Below, one piece after another: positions 23,794-30,170 of a stretch of 64,000 bases of DNA (its first letter is position 1; each line of letters starts with the position of its first letter). The stretch covers positions 1-64,000 of the forward strand of contig JBMNIZ010000006.1 in NCBI GenBank assembly GCA_050951405.1. Reading direction: 5' to 3'. The stretch comes from JBMNIZ01 sp050951405 (lineage in GTDB: Bacteria; Bacillota; DULZ01). A program made the position numbers and the translations under genes. The notes beneath the pieces were generated by a model that was not told where the DNA came from, did not search any database, and worked only from the letters and a program-made list of their open reading frames with translations.

Positions 23794-25056
23794 CTAGACC
23801 CGCAAATCCAGCTTTCCTTCTCTCTCAATGCCGCACAAATGATTGAGCCAGTTTTCCTGTATCGCCCTGGGGCCGGCCAGGCGGCAAGGGAAAATGATTA
23901 CAGGCCAGGGCAAATCCTGCAGCAGATTCTGCAGCCGTTCCCTCCGGCTATCGATAAATTCCCGCGTCTCCTCTTTTTCCACTGTCACCATACAGCTGAG
24001 ATAGGATTCCACTAACCGCAGTTCCGTCAGTATCCGTCCCAGTTTTGGAGTGACGGTGTGGATGTAAACCTGCCGCTGAATTATCCTCCCTGCCTTCTCC
24101 TCTTGATCACCGCTTTCCCCAAAGGAAAGATAAAAAGGAGCCACCCTTTCCGGCAAAGAAAGCCAACCCAGTAAATGCAAGGAAGCGCCCTTCTCCGAAG
24201 GCGCGTAAACATGCAAAAGCTGCAGGCCGGTCAACGCTTGAAGGAGGGTGCGGGCCTGAAAGAAAGGAAACTCTCGGCCGGCTTTATCTCCGGTTAAAGA
24301 TAAAAGCAGGGATTTTAAGGAAGGAGATGGGGAAAAATCCCGCCTCCCCCCCTCCTGCACATTCTCCCGGAGCTGTGCTTCATAATCCAAACCCAGATTT
24401 CTTTTTAATCCCATAAGCTTGGCCATGAGCCACTCCCGGCTTTCCTGCGAAGATAGCAGAATCTCTTTCCCCGCCTGGAACGCATTTTCCCCTAGAAAGG
24501 CCAAGAGCTGGAAAGGATCCGGCAGGCCTTCTTCCGGAGCCCGCAAAAAAGCTGCCAAAGCATGGAGCTGGGAAGGACCAAGAGGCAGGCCCCGGCTCCA
24601 AAGATGAACCAAAGATTTGACCAGCTCCGGGGATAGCTCCCGCGCCGGAAGAAAGCCGGACAAAAGCAAGAATTCTTCCCTGGTCACAGCCACTCCCCGG
24701 GCATGTAACTCCCTGGCCAGGAGAATATTGGCCTCTCCCTCCGGAATACCCCAGTTCCGCAGCAGGGATTGGATATCCCCATCCCTGAACTGGGATGAAA
24801 TATGTTTACCGGCTATGCGAAAAATCAACCTGCCGTCGCCAGTTTTTTCCTGCAGCACCAGATGAACCCGCTCCCCCGGCTTCAAGACGGCGGAAGAACG
24901 GGCCCTGATTTGGCGTCCGTTCAGGAGCAAGACCACTTCTTCTTGAGCCGCATCCCGAACCAGGGCGGAAACCAAGTCCCCCGTCCTGAGCGCCAAGGGT
25001 TCGGCATCACCCCTGGTAAATAGATAAAGAATCTGGTTGGCAACTTTCATAACCAT
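23794..25056 (-). CDS. FliK/YlqG-like protein
   Basis: A 420-residue, Leu- and Glu-rich protein upstream of the FlhB-like gene. The C-terminal part (about 290-400) resembles the flagellar hook-length control (Flg_hook/YlqG) domain, with YAPSEKGASLHLLGWLSLPE and LGRILTELRLVESYLSCMVT. The N-terminal segment LVRDAAQEEVVLLLNGRQIR with ARSSAVLKPGERVHLVLQEK looks like a small beta domain. No flagellar genes are nearby, so the pair may work outside the flagellum. The start is uncertain between 25056 and the Met two codons further. Confidence 0.6.
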   Translation of the reverse strand: MVMKVANQILYLFTRGDAEPLALRTGDLVSALVRDAAQEEVVLLLNGRQIRARSSAVLKPGERVHLVLQEKTGDGRLIFRIAGKHISSQFRDGDIQSLLRNWGIPEGEANILLARELHARGVAVTREEFLLLSGFLPARELSPELVKSLVHLWSRGLPLGPSQLHALAAFLRAPEEGLPDPFQLLAFLGENAFQAGKEILLSSQESREWLMAKLMGLKRNLGLDYEAQLRENVQEGGRRDFSPSPSLKSLLLSLTGDKAGREFPFFQARTLLQALTGLQLLHVYAPSEKGASLHLLGWLSLPERVAPFYLSFGESGDQEEKAGRIIQRQVYIHTVTPKLGRILTELRLVESYLSCMVTVEKEETREFIDSRRERLQNLLQDLPWPVIIFPCRLAGPRAIQENWLNHLCGIEREGKLDLRV

Positions 25057-25350
25057 ACCACCCGGGAAGACTTTGCTAGTTCTTTTCGCTTTCTGCCCTG
25101 TTTTCTCCTGCTGGTATCATGGTGGGCTATTTTAAATCCAGCAAATTATTGTTTAAAGGTTTACCGGTTTTGCGGATCAAAGAAAGGTACAGCTAACCTG
25201 CTCCGCCTGGCATCCCTCCCTGACTAAAACCATCCCCTTATACTAAAAAACCCTAGGCCGGGAGGAGATAAGTTCAAAACTCATCACCTTCCATAGCCCA
25301 GGGCCATTTGCGATCGCCTGGTGGAAACGCCCAAGCCCTGCCCGCCGTGC

Positions 25351-25806
25351 TTAACCACGACCGCCTCTTCCTCTACGGGGTTTAGCAAAACCGGGACCTT
25401 TTCCGCCGCCGAAAACTCTTCCGGCTCCACAAGCAGGGCAATTCATCTCATCCGCATCCATGGTCGGCAGCCCTTCCCATTCGCGCCCGCATCCCTTGCA
25501 TTGAAAACGCTGCCGGGCCAGTTCGTAATTGCCTCCTTGAATCCGCAATGCTTTCCCTTTCACCAGTGCTTCAGCTATCTTGCTCCGCGCAGAGATGAGA
25601 ATCCTCTGGAAGGTTGGCCGGGAAATCTCCATCCGTTCGGCACAGGCCTCTTGTTCCAAACCCAGATAATCTTTCAAGCGTACTGCTTCCATCTCTTCAA
25701 CTAAGAGTACGACCTCTTCCAGTTCCCGGAGGGGGACCCCTCCCGGCTTAAAATAGGTGACTTCCGGCAATCTCTCCACCCTTTTCCATTTAAAAGGCCT
25801 CGCCAT
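25351..25806 (-). CDS. DUF134 DNA-binding protein
   Basis: A 151-residue regulator-like protein. It starts MARPFKWKRVERLPEVTYF, which is the DUF134 signature, followed by a sigma-70 region-4-like helix-turn-helix (MEAVRLKDYLGLEQEACAER, MEISRPTFQRIL) and a C-terminal zinc-ribbon-like CKGCGREW...CPACG. DUF134 proteins usually stand beside NifX-like and MinD-ferredoxin ATPase genes, as here. It ends a minus-strand unit with the two ATPases. A candidate to control the divergent promoters at 28.0-28.2 kb. Confidence 0.88.
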   Translation of the reverse strand: MARPFKWKRVERLPEVTYFKPGGVPLRELEEVVLLVEEMEAVRLKDYLGLEQEACAERMEISRPTFQRILISARSKIAEALVKGKALRIQGGNYELARQRFQCKGCGREWEGLPTMDADEMNCPACGAGRVFGGGKGPGFAKPRRGRGGRG

Positions 25807-25846
25807 CCAGCAGCTCCCCCTTCCGCCACCTGGGCTGATCTTTCCG

Positions 25847-26704
25847 TCAGCCCAGCCTTTTTTTCACTTTCTCCCATATTCTTTTTATTGCTTTCGCTCC
25901 CGCGCCGGAAGAATAGACCACCGGAGGCAGCCCCTGCACAATCGCTTTGGTGATCTCCGCATCAAAAGGAATTGAACCTGCCAGCTCCACACCCAGCTCA
26001 TCGCAAAATTTCTTTATTTCCCAGGTCTTTTCCTCTGCCAAATCCGCTTTGTTGATGCAGACCATTGCCGGAACTTGAAAATGGGAGGTCAACTGCAAGA
26101 CTCGCTGGAGATCGTGTTTTCCGGCAACAGTAGGCTCAGTCACTATCAGGCAGAGATCCGCTCCCGTTAAAGAAGCGATTACGGGACAGCCGATCCCGGG
26201 TGGACCGTCAATAATAATATACCCCTTGCTATTGTTTTCAGCAATAGCTTTAGCAGCAGAGCGCACTGCGGCCACCAATTTACCGGAATTTTCTTCGGCA
26301 ATTCCCAGCCGGGCAAAGACCATGGTTCCGTAAGGGGTATCCCCTTCAAACCAGTGGCCCGCCAGATTTTTCTCCATGGTAACGGCCCCCACCGGACACA
26401 ATTGGAAACAAACTTTACACCCCTCGCAAAAAGCAGGATGGACTTGAAATTCCCGGATCGCCTCAAATCGGCAGGCAGCCTCACAGCTGCCGCATTGATC
26501 GCAAATTTCCCCATTGATCACGGCTTTGGGCAAGCCATAAAATTCCTCAGACTTTTTAATCTGCAGGTTTAAGAGCAGATGCAAGTTGGCAGCGTCCACG
26601 TCGCAGTCGGCCAAAACCTTTTCTTGGGAAAGAACGGCAAAAGAAGCCACCAGGGAAGTTTTTCCGGTCCCGCCTTTGCCGCTGATCACCACCAATTCCT
26701 TCAT
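25847..26704 (-). CDS. MinD-like P-loop ATPase with two [4Fe-4S] ferredoxin clusters (B)
   Basis: A 285-residue ATPase. Deviant Walker A GKGGTGKTS is at about 9-17. A bacterial ferredoxin insert carries CDQCGSCEAACRFEAI and CEGCKVCFQLCPVGAV, then IIIDGPPGIGCPVIASLTGA (switch II/Walker B) and the C-terminal ATPase half. This MinD/Mrp-ferredoxin family is associated with Fe-S or Mo-cofactor assembly in anaerobes, including the Desulfovibrio orange-protein operon. The start ATG overlaps the preceding ATPase stop (ATGA); the frame further upstream is not homologous. Confidence 0.9.
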   Translation of the reverse strand: MKELVVISGKGGTGKTSLVASFAVLSQEKVLADCDVDAANLHLLLNLQIKKSEEFYGLPKAVINGEICDQCGSCEAACRFEAIREFQVHPAFCEGCKVCFQLCPVGAVTMEKNLAGHWFEGDTPYGTMVFARLGIAEENSGKLVAAVRSAAKAIAENNSKGYIIIDGPPGIGCPVIASLTGADLCLIVTEPTVAGKHDLQRVLQLTSHFQVPAMVCINKADLAEEKTWEIKKFCDELGVELAGSIPFDAEITKAIVQGLPPVVYSSGAGAKAIKRIWEKVKKRLG

Positions 26705-27549
26705 CTTCCCACCATCCTTTCGATGTGGGACCAGAGAGCCTTCAATTGATCCCGCCAAAGGGGAAGGTTCCGGGCTGGAAGATCTCCGCACGCATAGCAG
26801 GCTGCCACCCGCCTGTCAAAGGGAATTTTTAACAATACCTGGATGCCTTCTTGCCGGCAATAGTTTTCCAGATCCAATCCCTGGAATTCCTGCCAGCGAT
26901 TAATCACCACACCTACGGGGATGCCAATTTCCCCGGCCATACCCACCGCCAATTTCAAGTCGTGTAAGCCAAAAGGAGTAGGTTCAGTCACCAAAAGACA
27001 GTAATCAGCACCAGCCACGGAAGCCACTGCCGGACAGGAAGTCCCCGGCGGTGCATCAACAATAACCAGTCCCTGGTGCCGTTTTTTTGCTTTAACCGCC
27101 CGGATAACGGCAGGTGCTAAAACAGAGCCGATGCTTAGCTTTCCCGCTACTATTTCCAGGCGATCACTGGCGCCGATCTCCACCGTCCCGATCTCTCTGC
27201 GCTGTTCCGAAATCGCCCCTGTGGGACAAAAAAGAATACAGCCGCCGCATCCATGACAAAGCTCAGGAAAAGTCAAAAGATGGTCTCCCAACAGGCTGAT
27301 AGCCCCGAAAGCGCAAAAACGGGCACAAACACCGCATCGATCACATTTCTCCAGGTCTATTTCAGGTATGGAAAGAAAAACCTTTTCCTGGCTCTTGCTT
27401 AAAGGTTTTAAAAATAACGATACGTTCGGTTCCTCCACATCACAATCCAAAAGCTGCACGGGCATTTCCCTTTGTAACAACCAGGCCAGATTAACGGCAA
27501 GGGTGGTCTTGCCGGTTCCACCCTTACCGCTTGCCACTGCTAAAATCAT
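26701..27549 (-). CDS. MinD-like P-loop ATPase with two [4Fe-4S] ferredoxin clusters (A)
   Basis: A 282-residue paralogue of the next gene: MILAVASGKGGTGKTTLAVN, CDRCGVCARFCAFGAI, CHGCGGCILFCPTGAI, VIVDAPPGTSCPAVASVAGA, LLVTEPTPFGLHDLKLAVGM. The two ATPases are translationally coupled and probably form a heterodimer, as adjacent pairs of this family usually do (inference). The ATG is preceded by GGTGGTGACTGGC; the upstream TTG/ATG at 27573 has no better site. Confidence 0.9.
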   Translation of the reverse strand: MILAVASGKGGTGKTTLAVNLAWLLQREMPVQLLDCDVEEPNVSLFLKPLSKSQEKVFLSIPEIDLEKCDRCGVCARFCAFGAISLLGDHLLTFPELCHGCGGCILFCPTGAISEQRREIGTVEIGASDRLEIVAGKLSIGSVLAPAVIRAVKAKKRHQGLVIVDAPPGTSCPAVASVAGADYCLLVTEPTPFGLHDLKLAVGMAGEIGIPVGVVINRWQEFQGLDLENYCRQEGIQVLLKIPFDRRVAACYACGDLPARNLPLWRDQLKALWSHIERMVGR

Positions 27550-27661
27550 GCCAGTCACCACCAATAGTTGCAAAATTTTCCTTCAAAAAAGAAGAACGGG
27601 GCAAGGTACCCCGCCCTTGGCCATGTTCAGCCGGTAGACTTCCATCTATTTTTCTCACATA

Positions 27662-27979
27662 TTATTGTTCTTCTTTTTCTGCAGACGCCCTCAGGTCATG
27701 CAAACGTTTCTTAACAGCTTTTAACTGCCATTCCAAAATTTTCGCTTCCTGCTCCAGAAAACTAGCCTCTTCTTCCGGCAGCCAGCCGGCATAAGGAACT
27801 GCCCACCGGCCGGGGAAAAAGCTCCTCATCCAGTGCCAACCAAAACCTCTGCCTAAACCCATTCCCCGTCTGCCTCCCCTTCCCCAAAATCCCGGGAAAG
27901 GAAATCCGGCACAACGCCCGGCCATCCTTCCTGTCATCGGACCCAAACCCAAGGGACCCGTTCCATCACCAAACGGCAT
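27662..27979 (-). CDS. DUF5320 small protein
   Basis: A 105-residue protein starting MPFGDGTGPLGLGPMTGRMA, the hallmark of DUF5320. The middle is Gly/Arg/Trp-rich (GFPFPGFWGRGGRRGMGLGR); the C-terminal ~40 residues form a coiled coil (EEEASFLEQEAKILEWQLKA). These proteins occur next to NifX-like and MinD-ferredoxin genes; the function is unknown. GGAGGTGGAGAA precedes the chosen ATG; the frame extending to 28069 crosses the leader and its operator. First gene of the minus-strand unit. Confidence 0.88.
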   Translation of the reverse strand: MPFGDGTGPLGLGPMTGRMAGRCAGFPFPGFWGRGGRRGMGLGRGFGWHWMRSFFPGRWAVPYAGWLPEEEASFLEQEAKILEWQLKAVKKRLHDLRASAEKEEQ

Positions 27980-28019
27980 TTCTCCACCTCCTTCTTGTAT
28001 TTTGCCCTTTAAATTTTCA

Positions 28020-28037
28020 GTATTAAACACAATCCCT
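28020..28037. promoter_or_regulatory. 18-bp operator candidate, copy 1
   Basis: GTATTAAACACAATCCCT occurs here and again at 28140-28157. This copy begins just downstream of the predicted start of the minus-strand (DUF5320) transcript, where a bound protein would block transcription. Confidence 0.6.
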
Positions 28038-28048
28038 CTGCACTTTTT

Positions 28049-28076
28049 ATTATAAACAATTATGAGCATATGTCAA
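28049..28076 (-). promoter_or_regulatory. Promoter of the DUF5320-ATPase-DUF134 unit
   Basis: TTGACA (28071-28076), a 16-bp spacer and TATAAT (28049-28054) on the minus strand. Confidence 0.8.
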
Positions 28077-28104
28077 TAATAATAAACCGATAATTTTAAA
28101 AAAC

Positions 28105-28133
28105 TTGCAAATCATTTTTATAGGTTCTATAAT
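28105..28133 (+). promoter_or_regulatory. Promoter of the NifX-like gene pair
   Basis: TTGCAA (28105-28110), a 17-bp spacer and TATAAT (28128-28133). The predicted start coincides with the second 18-bp repeat. Confidence 0.8.
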
Positions 28134-28139
28134 ATAATC

Positions 28140-28157
28140 GTATTAAACACAATCCCT
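28140..28157. promoter_or_regulatory. 18-bp operator candidate, copy 2
   Basis: Identical to 28020-28037 and placed at about +1 of the plus-strand transcript. Both divergent promoters thus carry the same 18-mer at their start sites, in the same absolute orientation. Confidence 0.6.
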
Positions 28158-28186
28158 TTGGTAATAACCTTAAGGGAGGTGAACTG

Positions 28187-28519
28187 ATGAAAATCACCGT
28201 TTCTTCTTTAGGCCCGGGTTTGGATGCGGAAGTAGACCAGCATTTTGGACGGGCCAAGTGGCTGGTTATCTATGACCCGGAAACGGGAGAAATTGAAAAC
28301 ATCGATAACTCGGTCAATAATCAGGCAGTGCAAGGAGCCGGCATTAAAACGGCAGAATTGATCGTAGAAAAAAAGTGCGGGACTGTGATCACTGGCAATC
28401 TTGGGCCGAAGGCCCTTAGAGCCCTGCAGCAAGCAGGGGTTAAAGGATATATTAACGCCTCGGGGACAGTAAAAGAGGCAATTTCCGCTTTCCAAGCAGG
28501 CAAGCTGCCTGAAGCTTAA
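28187..28519 (+). CDS. NifX/NifB-type dinitrogenase iron-molybdenum cofactor-binding domain protein (1)
   Basis: A 110-residue single-domain protein of the Nitro_FeMo-Co family: MKITVSSLGPGLDAEVDQHF with GRAKW, NNQAVQGAGIKTAELIVEK, VITGNLGPKALRALQQAGVK. The family binds FeMo-cofactor precursors or, in orange protein, a Mo-Cu cluster. No nitrogenase genes are present, so a role in a non-nitrogenase metal cluster is likelier (inference). AAGGGAGGTGAACTG precedes the ATG. Confidence 0.9.
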   Translation: MKITVSSLGPGLDAEVDQHFGRAKWLVIYDPETGEIENIDNSVNNQAVQGAGIKTAELIVEKKCGTVITGNLGPKALRALQQAGVKGYINASGTVKEAISAFQAGKLPEA

Positions 28520-28551
28520 TTATCATTAACTGTGAAAAGGATGGGATTCCA

Positions 28552-28923
28552 ATGGCAAAAACCAGAATTGCAGTGCCTTCCAACTCTCCAGGAGGTCTGG
28601 AAGCTGAGCGCTCAGCCCATTTTGGCAGGTGCGATGTATTTACCCTGGTGGATGTGAACCAGGATGGGATTGCCGGGGTGAAAATAGTCAGCAACATCGA
28701 CCATACAGAAGGAGGCTGCTTGGTTCCTGTAAATCTGCTAGCCGACCATCAGGTTGACATTATTATCGTCAACGGCATGGGCATGAGGCCTTTGCTGGGC
28801 TTTCAACAGGCAGGGATCAAGGTCTTGCTCAGTTCCGGCCATACCGTCCAGGAAGCTATCGACAACTACCTGGCCGGCAGGATACAACCCATGACCGAAA
28901 GGAACGTCTGCGGCGGACACTGA
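28552..28923 (+). CDS. NifX/NifB-type cofactor-binding domain protein (2)
   Basis: A 123-residue paralogue of the previous gene: TRIAVPSNSPGGLEAERSAH with FGRCDVF, IDHTEGGCLVPVNLLADHQV, IIVNGMGMRPLLGFQQAGIK. The HFGR-like and GMGxRPL loops are typical of the family. It carries extra Cys and a CGGH tail. Probably co-transcribed with the first NifX-like gene (32-bp gap) and ended by a terminator. Confidence 0.9.
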   Translation: MAKTRIAVPSNSPGGLEAERSAHFGRCDVFTLVDVNQDGIAGVKIVSNIDHTEGGCLVPVNLLADHQVDIIIVNGMGMRPLLGFQQAGIKVLLSSGHTVQEAIDNYLAGRIQPMTERNVCGGH

Positions 28924-28960
28924 TCTTATAAAAAAACCGCAGATTCATTGAAATTTCAGC

Positions 28961-29003
28961 AAGAATGCCGTGATGGCAGAGACAGCCTCACGGCATTCTT
29001 TTG
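28961..29003 (+). terminator. Terminator of the NifX-like gene pair
   Basis: AAGAATGCCGTGA and TCACGGCATTCTT pair over 13 bp and are followed by TTGTC. Confidence 0.85.
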
Positions 29004-29059
29004 TCTGGCTGCACTGTTTTCCGCATTTTTTAACTATTTCAAAAAAATCAATTATTCTA

Positions 29060-29088
29060 TTGACAAACAGTTGAACTTAGATTATGCT
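29060..29088 (+). promoter_or_regulatory. Promoter of the second iron operon
   Basis: TTGACA, a 17-bp spacer and TATGCT. The iron-box palindrome lies about 45 bp downstream, inside the leader. Confidence 0.75.
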
Positions 29089-29134
29089 GAAAGCGTAGAC
29101 TTGAAATAATTCGGCAAGGATTTTTTTTAACCGC

Positions 29135-29158
29135 AAATGTTAGGCATGCCTAACATTT
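29135..29158. promoter_or_regulatory. DtxR-type operator (perfect palindrome)
   Basis: The core GTTAGGCATGCCTAAC is extended by AAAT/ATTT to a perfect 24-bp inverted repeat. TTAGGC-type dyads are typical DtxR/IdeR/MntR sites. It precedes the gene for the DtxR-FeoA fusion, suggesting autoregulation. Confidence 0.85.
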
Positions 29159-29184
29159 CAAGTCCAGATGGAGAGGAAGGTGTG

Positions 29185-29874
29185 ATGATGGGCGACATGA
29201 TGGAACTGTCCCCGGCCATGCAGGATTACTTGGAAGCGATTCTCGTCCTTTCGGAAAAGTTGGAGACCGTCCGAGTCACGGATATTGCCGAACAGCTGGA
29301 CATCGCCAAGGCAAGTGTTTCCCAAGCCATCAGCAGCTTGAAAGAACTTAGCCTGGTGCAGCAAGATAGATACGGACCGGTTACCTTAACCCCGGCAGGT
29401 AAAAGACTGGCACAAAAAGTCCGGCATCGGCACCGCATCCTCAGAAGATTTTTGGTGGAGGTACTGGGGGTGAAGCCTGCTGTAGCAGAAAAAGATGCCT
29501 GCCTCATGGAACACGTCATCAGTCCCCAAACTATGGAAAAGCTCGTGGAATTCCTGGAAAAAACAGCCCAAGAAAATCCGGTAGAAGCAGCTGAAAAACT
29601 AACTTATCTTCAACAGGAGGGACCACCGATGCTCAATTCGGCTAAAATTCGCCAGCTGGCAGAACTAAAGGTAGGAGAAAGTGGTATTGTCATTCGTAAT
29701 GCTGCTCAAGGTTCTTTGCGGCGCCGTCTTTTGGAAATGGGAATCACTTCCGGCGCTGAATTAACAGTTAAAGGAGCTGCTCCCTTGGGAGATCCCATGG
29801 AAATCTCGGTGAAAGGCTACAGTCTCAGTTTGCGGAAAAACGAAGCCGCCGAGATTTTTGTGGAGGTGCTGTAA
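29185..29874 (+). CDS. DtxR-family repressor fused to a FeoA (SH3-like) domain
   Basis: About 229 residues. The N-terminal winged helix (MQDYLEAILVLSEKLETVRV, TDIAEQLDIAKASVSQAISS) and the metal-binding dimer domain (HRHRILRRFLVEVLGV, CLMEHVISPQTMEKL) are followed from about 150 by a complete FeoA domain (IRQLAELKVGESGIVI, SLRRRLLEMGITSGAELTVK, DPMEISVKGYSLSLRKNEA). IdeR/DtxR proteins carry an SH3-like domain here; this one is strikingly FeoA-like. The frame is open from 29137, but those codons overlap the operator; ATG 29185 follows GAGAGGAAGG. Confidence 0.9.
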   Translation: MMGDMMELSPAMQDYLEAILVLSEKLETVRVTDIAEQLDIAKASVSQAISSLKELSLVQQDRYGPVTLTPAGKRLAQKVRHRHRILRRFLVEVLGVKPAVAEKDACLMEHVISPQTMEKLVEFLEKTAQENPVEAAEKLTYLQQEGPPMLNSAKIRQLAELKVGESGIVIRNAAQGSLRRRLLEMGITSGAELTVKGAAPLGDPMEISVKGYSLSLRKNEAAEIFVEVL

Positions 29875-29877
29875 ACC

Positions 29878-30117
29878 ATGGCAACTGAACTGCTTCCTCT
29901 CGGCTTTTTACAGGCGGGGCAACAAGCTGTAATAAGTGGATTCCAGGATTGTCGAAATTTAAAACAGCGCCTGATGCAGATGGGGTTCATTCAGGGCACC
30001 AAAGTCAAAATGATCAAAAACGATCCGGGCGGCCCTTTGATCATTTCCGTTGGGGACTGCCGTTTAGCCATCGGCCGGGGCATGTCCTTGAAAATAATCG
30101 TCAAGAAAGAAAACTAA
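29878..30117 (+). CDS. feoA: FeoA (locus 2)
   Basis: A 79-residue FeoA: LLPLGFLQAGQQAVISGF, LKQRLMQMGFIQGTKVKMIK, GGPLIISVGDCRLAIGRGMS. It begins 3 bp after the fusion regulator's stop and is separated from feoB by a second iron-box palindrome, which suggests that feoB has extra, independent regulation. Confidence 0.9.
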   Translation: MATELLPLGFLQAGQQAVISGFQDCRNLKQRLMQMGFIQGTKVKMIKNDPGGPLIISVGDCRLAIGRGMSLKIIVKKEN

Positions 30118-30133
30118 TTTTTTTTCTCGGTAA

Positions 30134-30157
30134 AATGTTAGGTTAGCCTAACTATTT
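30134..30157. promoter_or_regulatory. DtxR-type operator between feoA and feoB
   Basis: GTTAGGTTAGCCTAAC differs from the upstream box at two central bases only. It lies 14 bp before the feoB start, where bound repressor could act as a roadblock or control an internal promoter. Confidence 0.75.
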
Positions 30158-30170
30158 TTAGGGGGTTAAT

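Noticed and set aside
24419..25023. Plus-strand open frames opposite the FliK-like gene, and similar long antisense frames over hydB, nnr and hydA
   Set aside because: They mirror the codon bias of the real genes, lack ribosome sites and show no recognisable protein motifs.
23493..25056. Flagellar operon
   Set aside because: Only FliK-like and FlhB-tail-like genes occur, as in the ylqG-ylqH pair; no other flagellar gene is in the window.
25057..25350. Hidden gene or regulatory RNA between the FliK-like gene and DUF134
   Set aside because: Short frames only, no conserved protein motif, no clear promoter or terminator; I see nothing to annotate.
28187..28923. Nitrogenase cofactor genes indicating nitrogen fixation
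   Set aside because: No nifHDK, nifE, nifN or nifB-type radical SAM gene is present; the NifX-like family occurs widely without nitrogenase.
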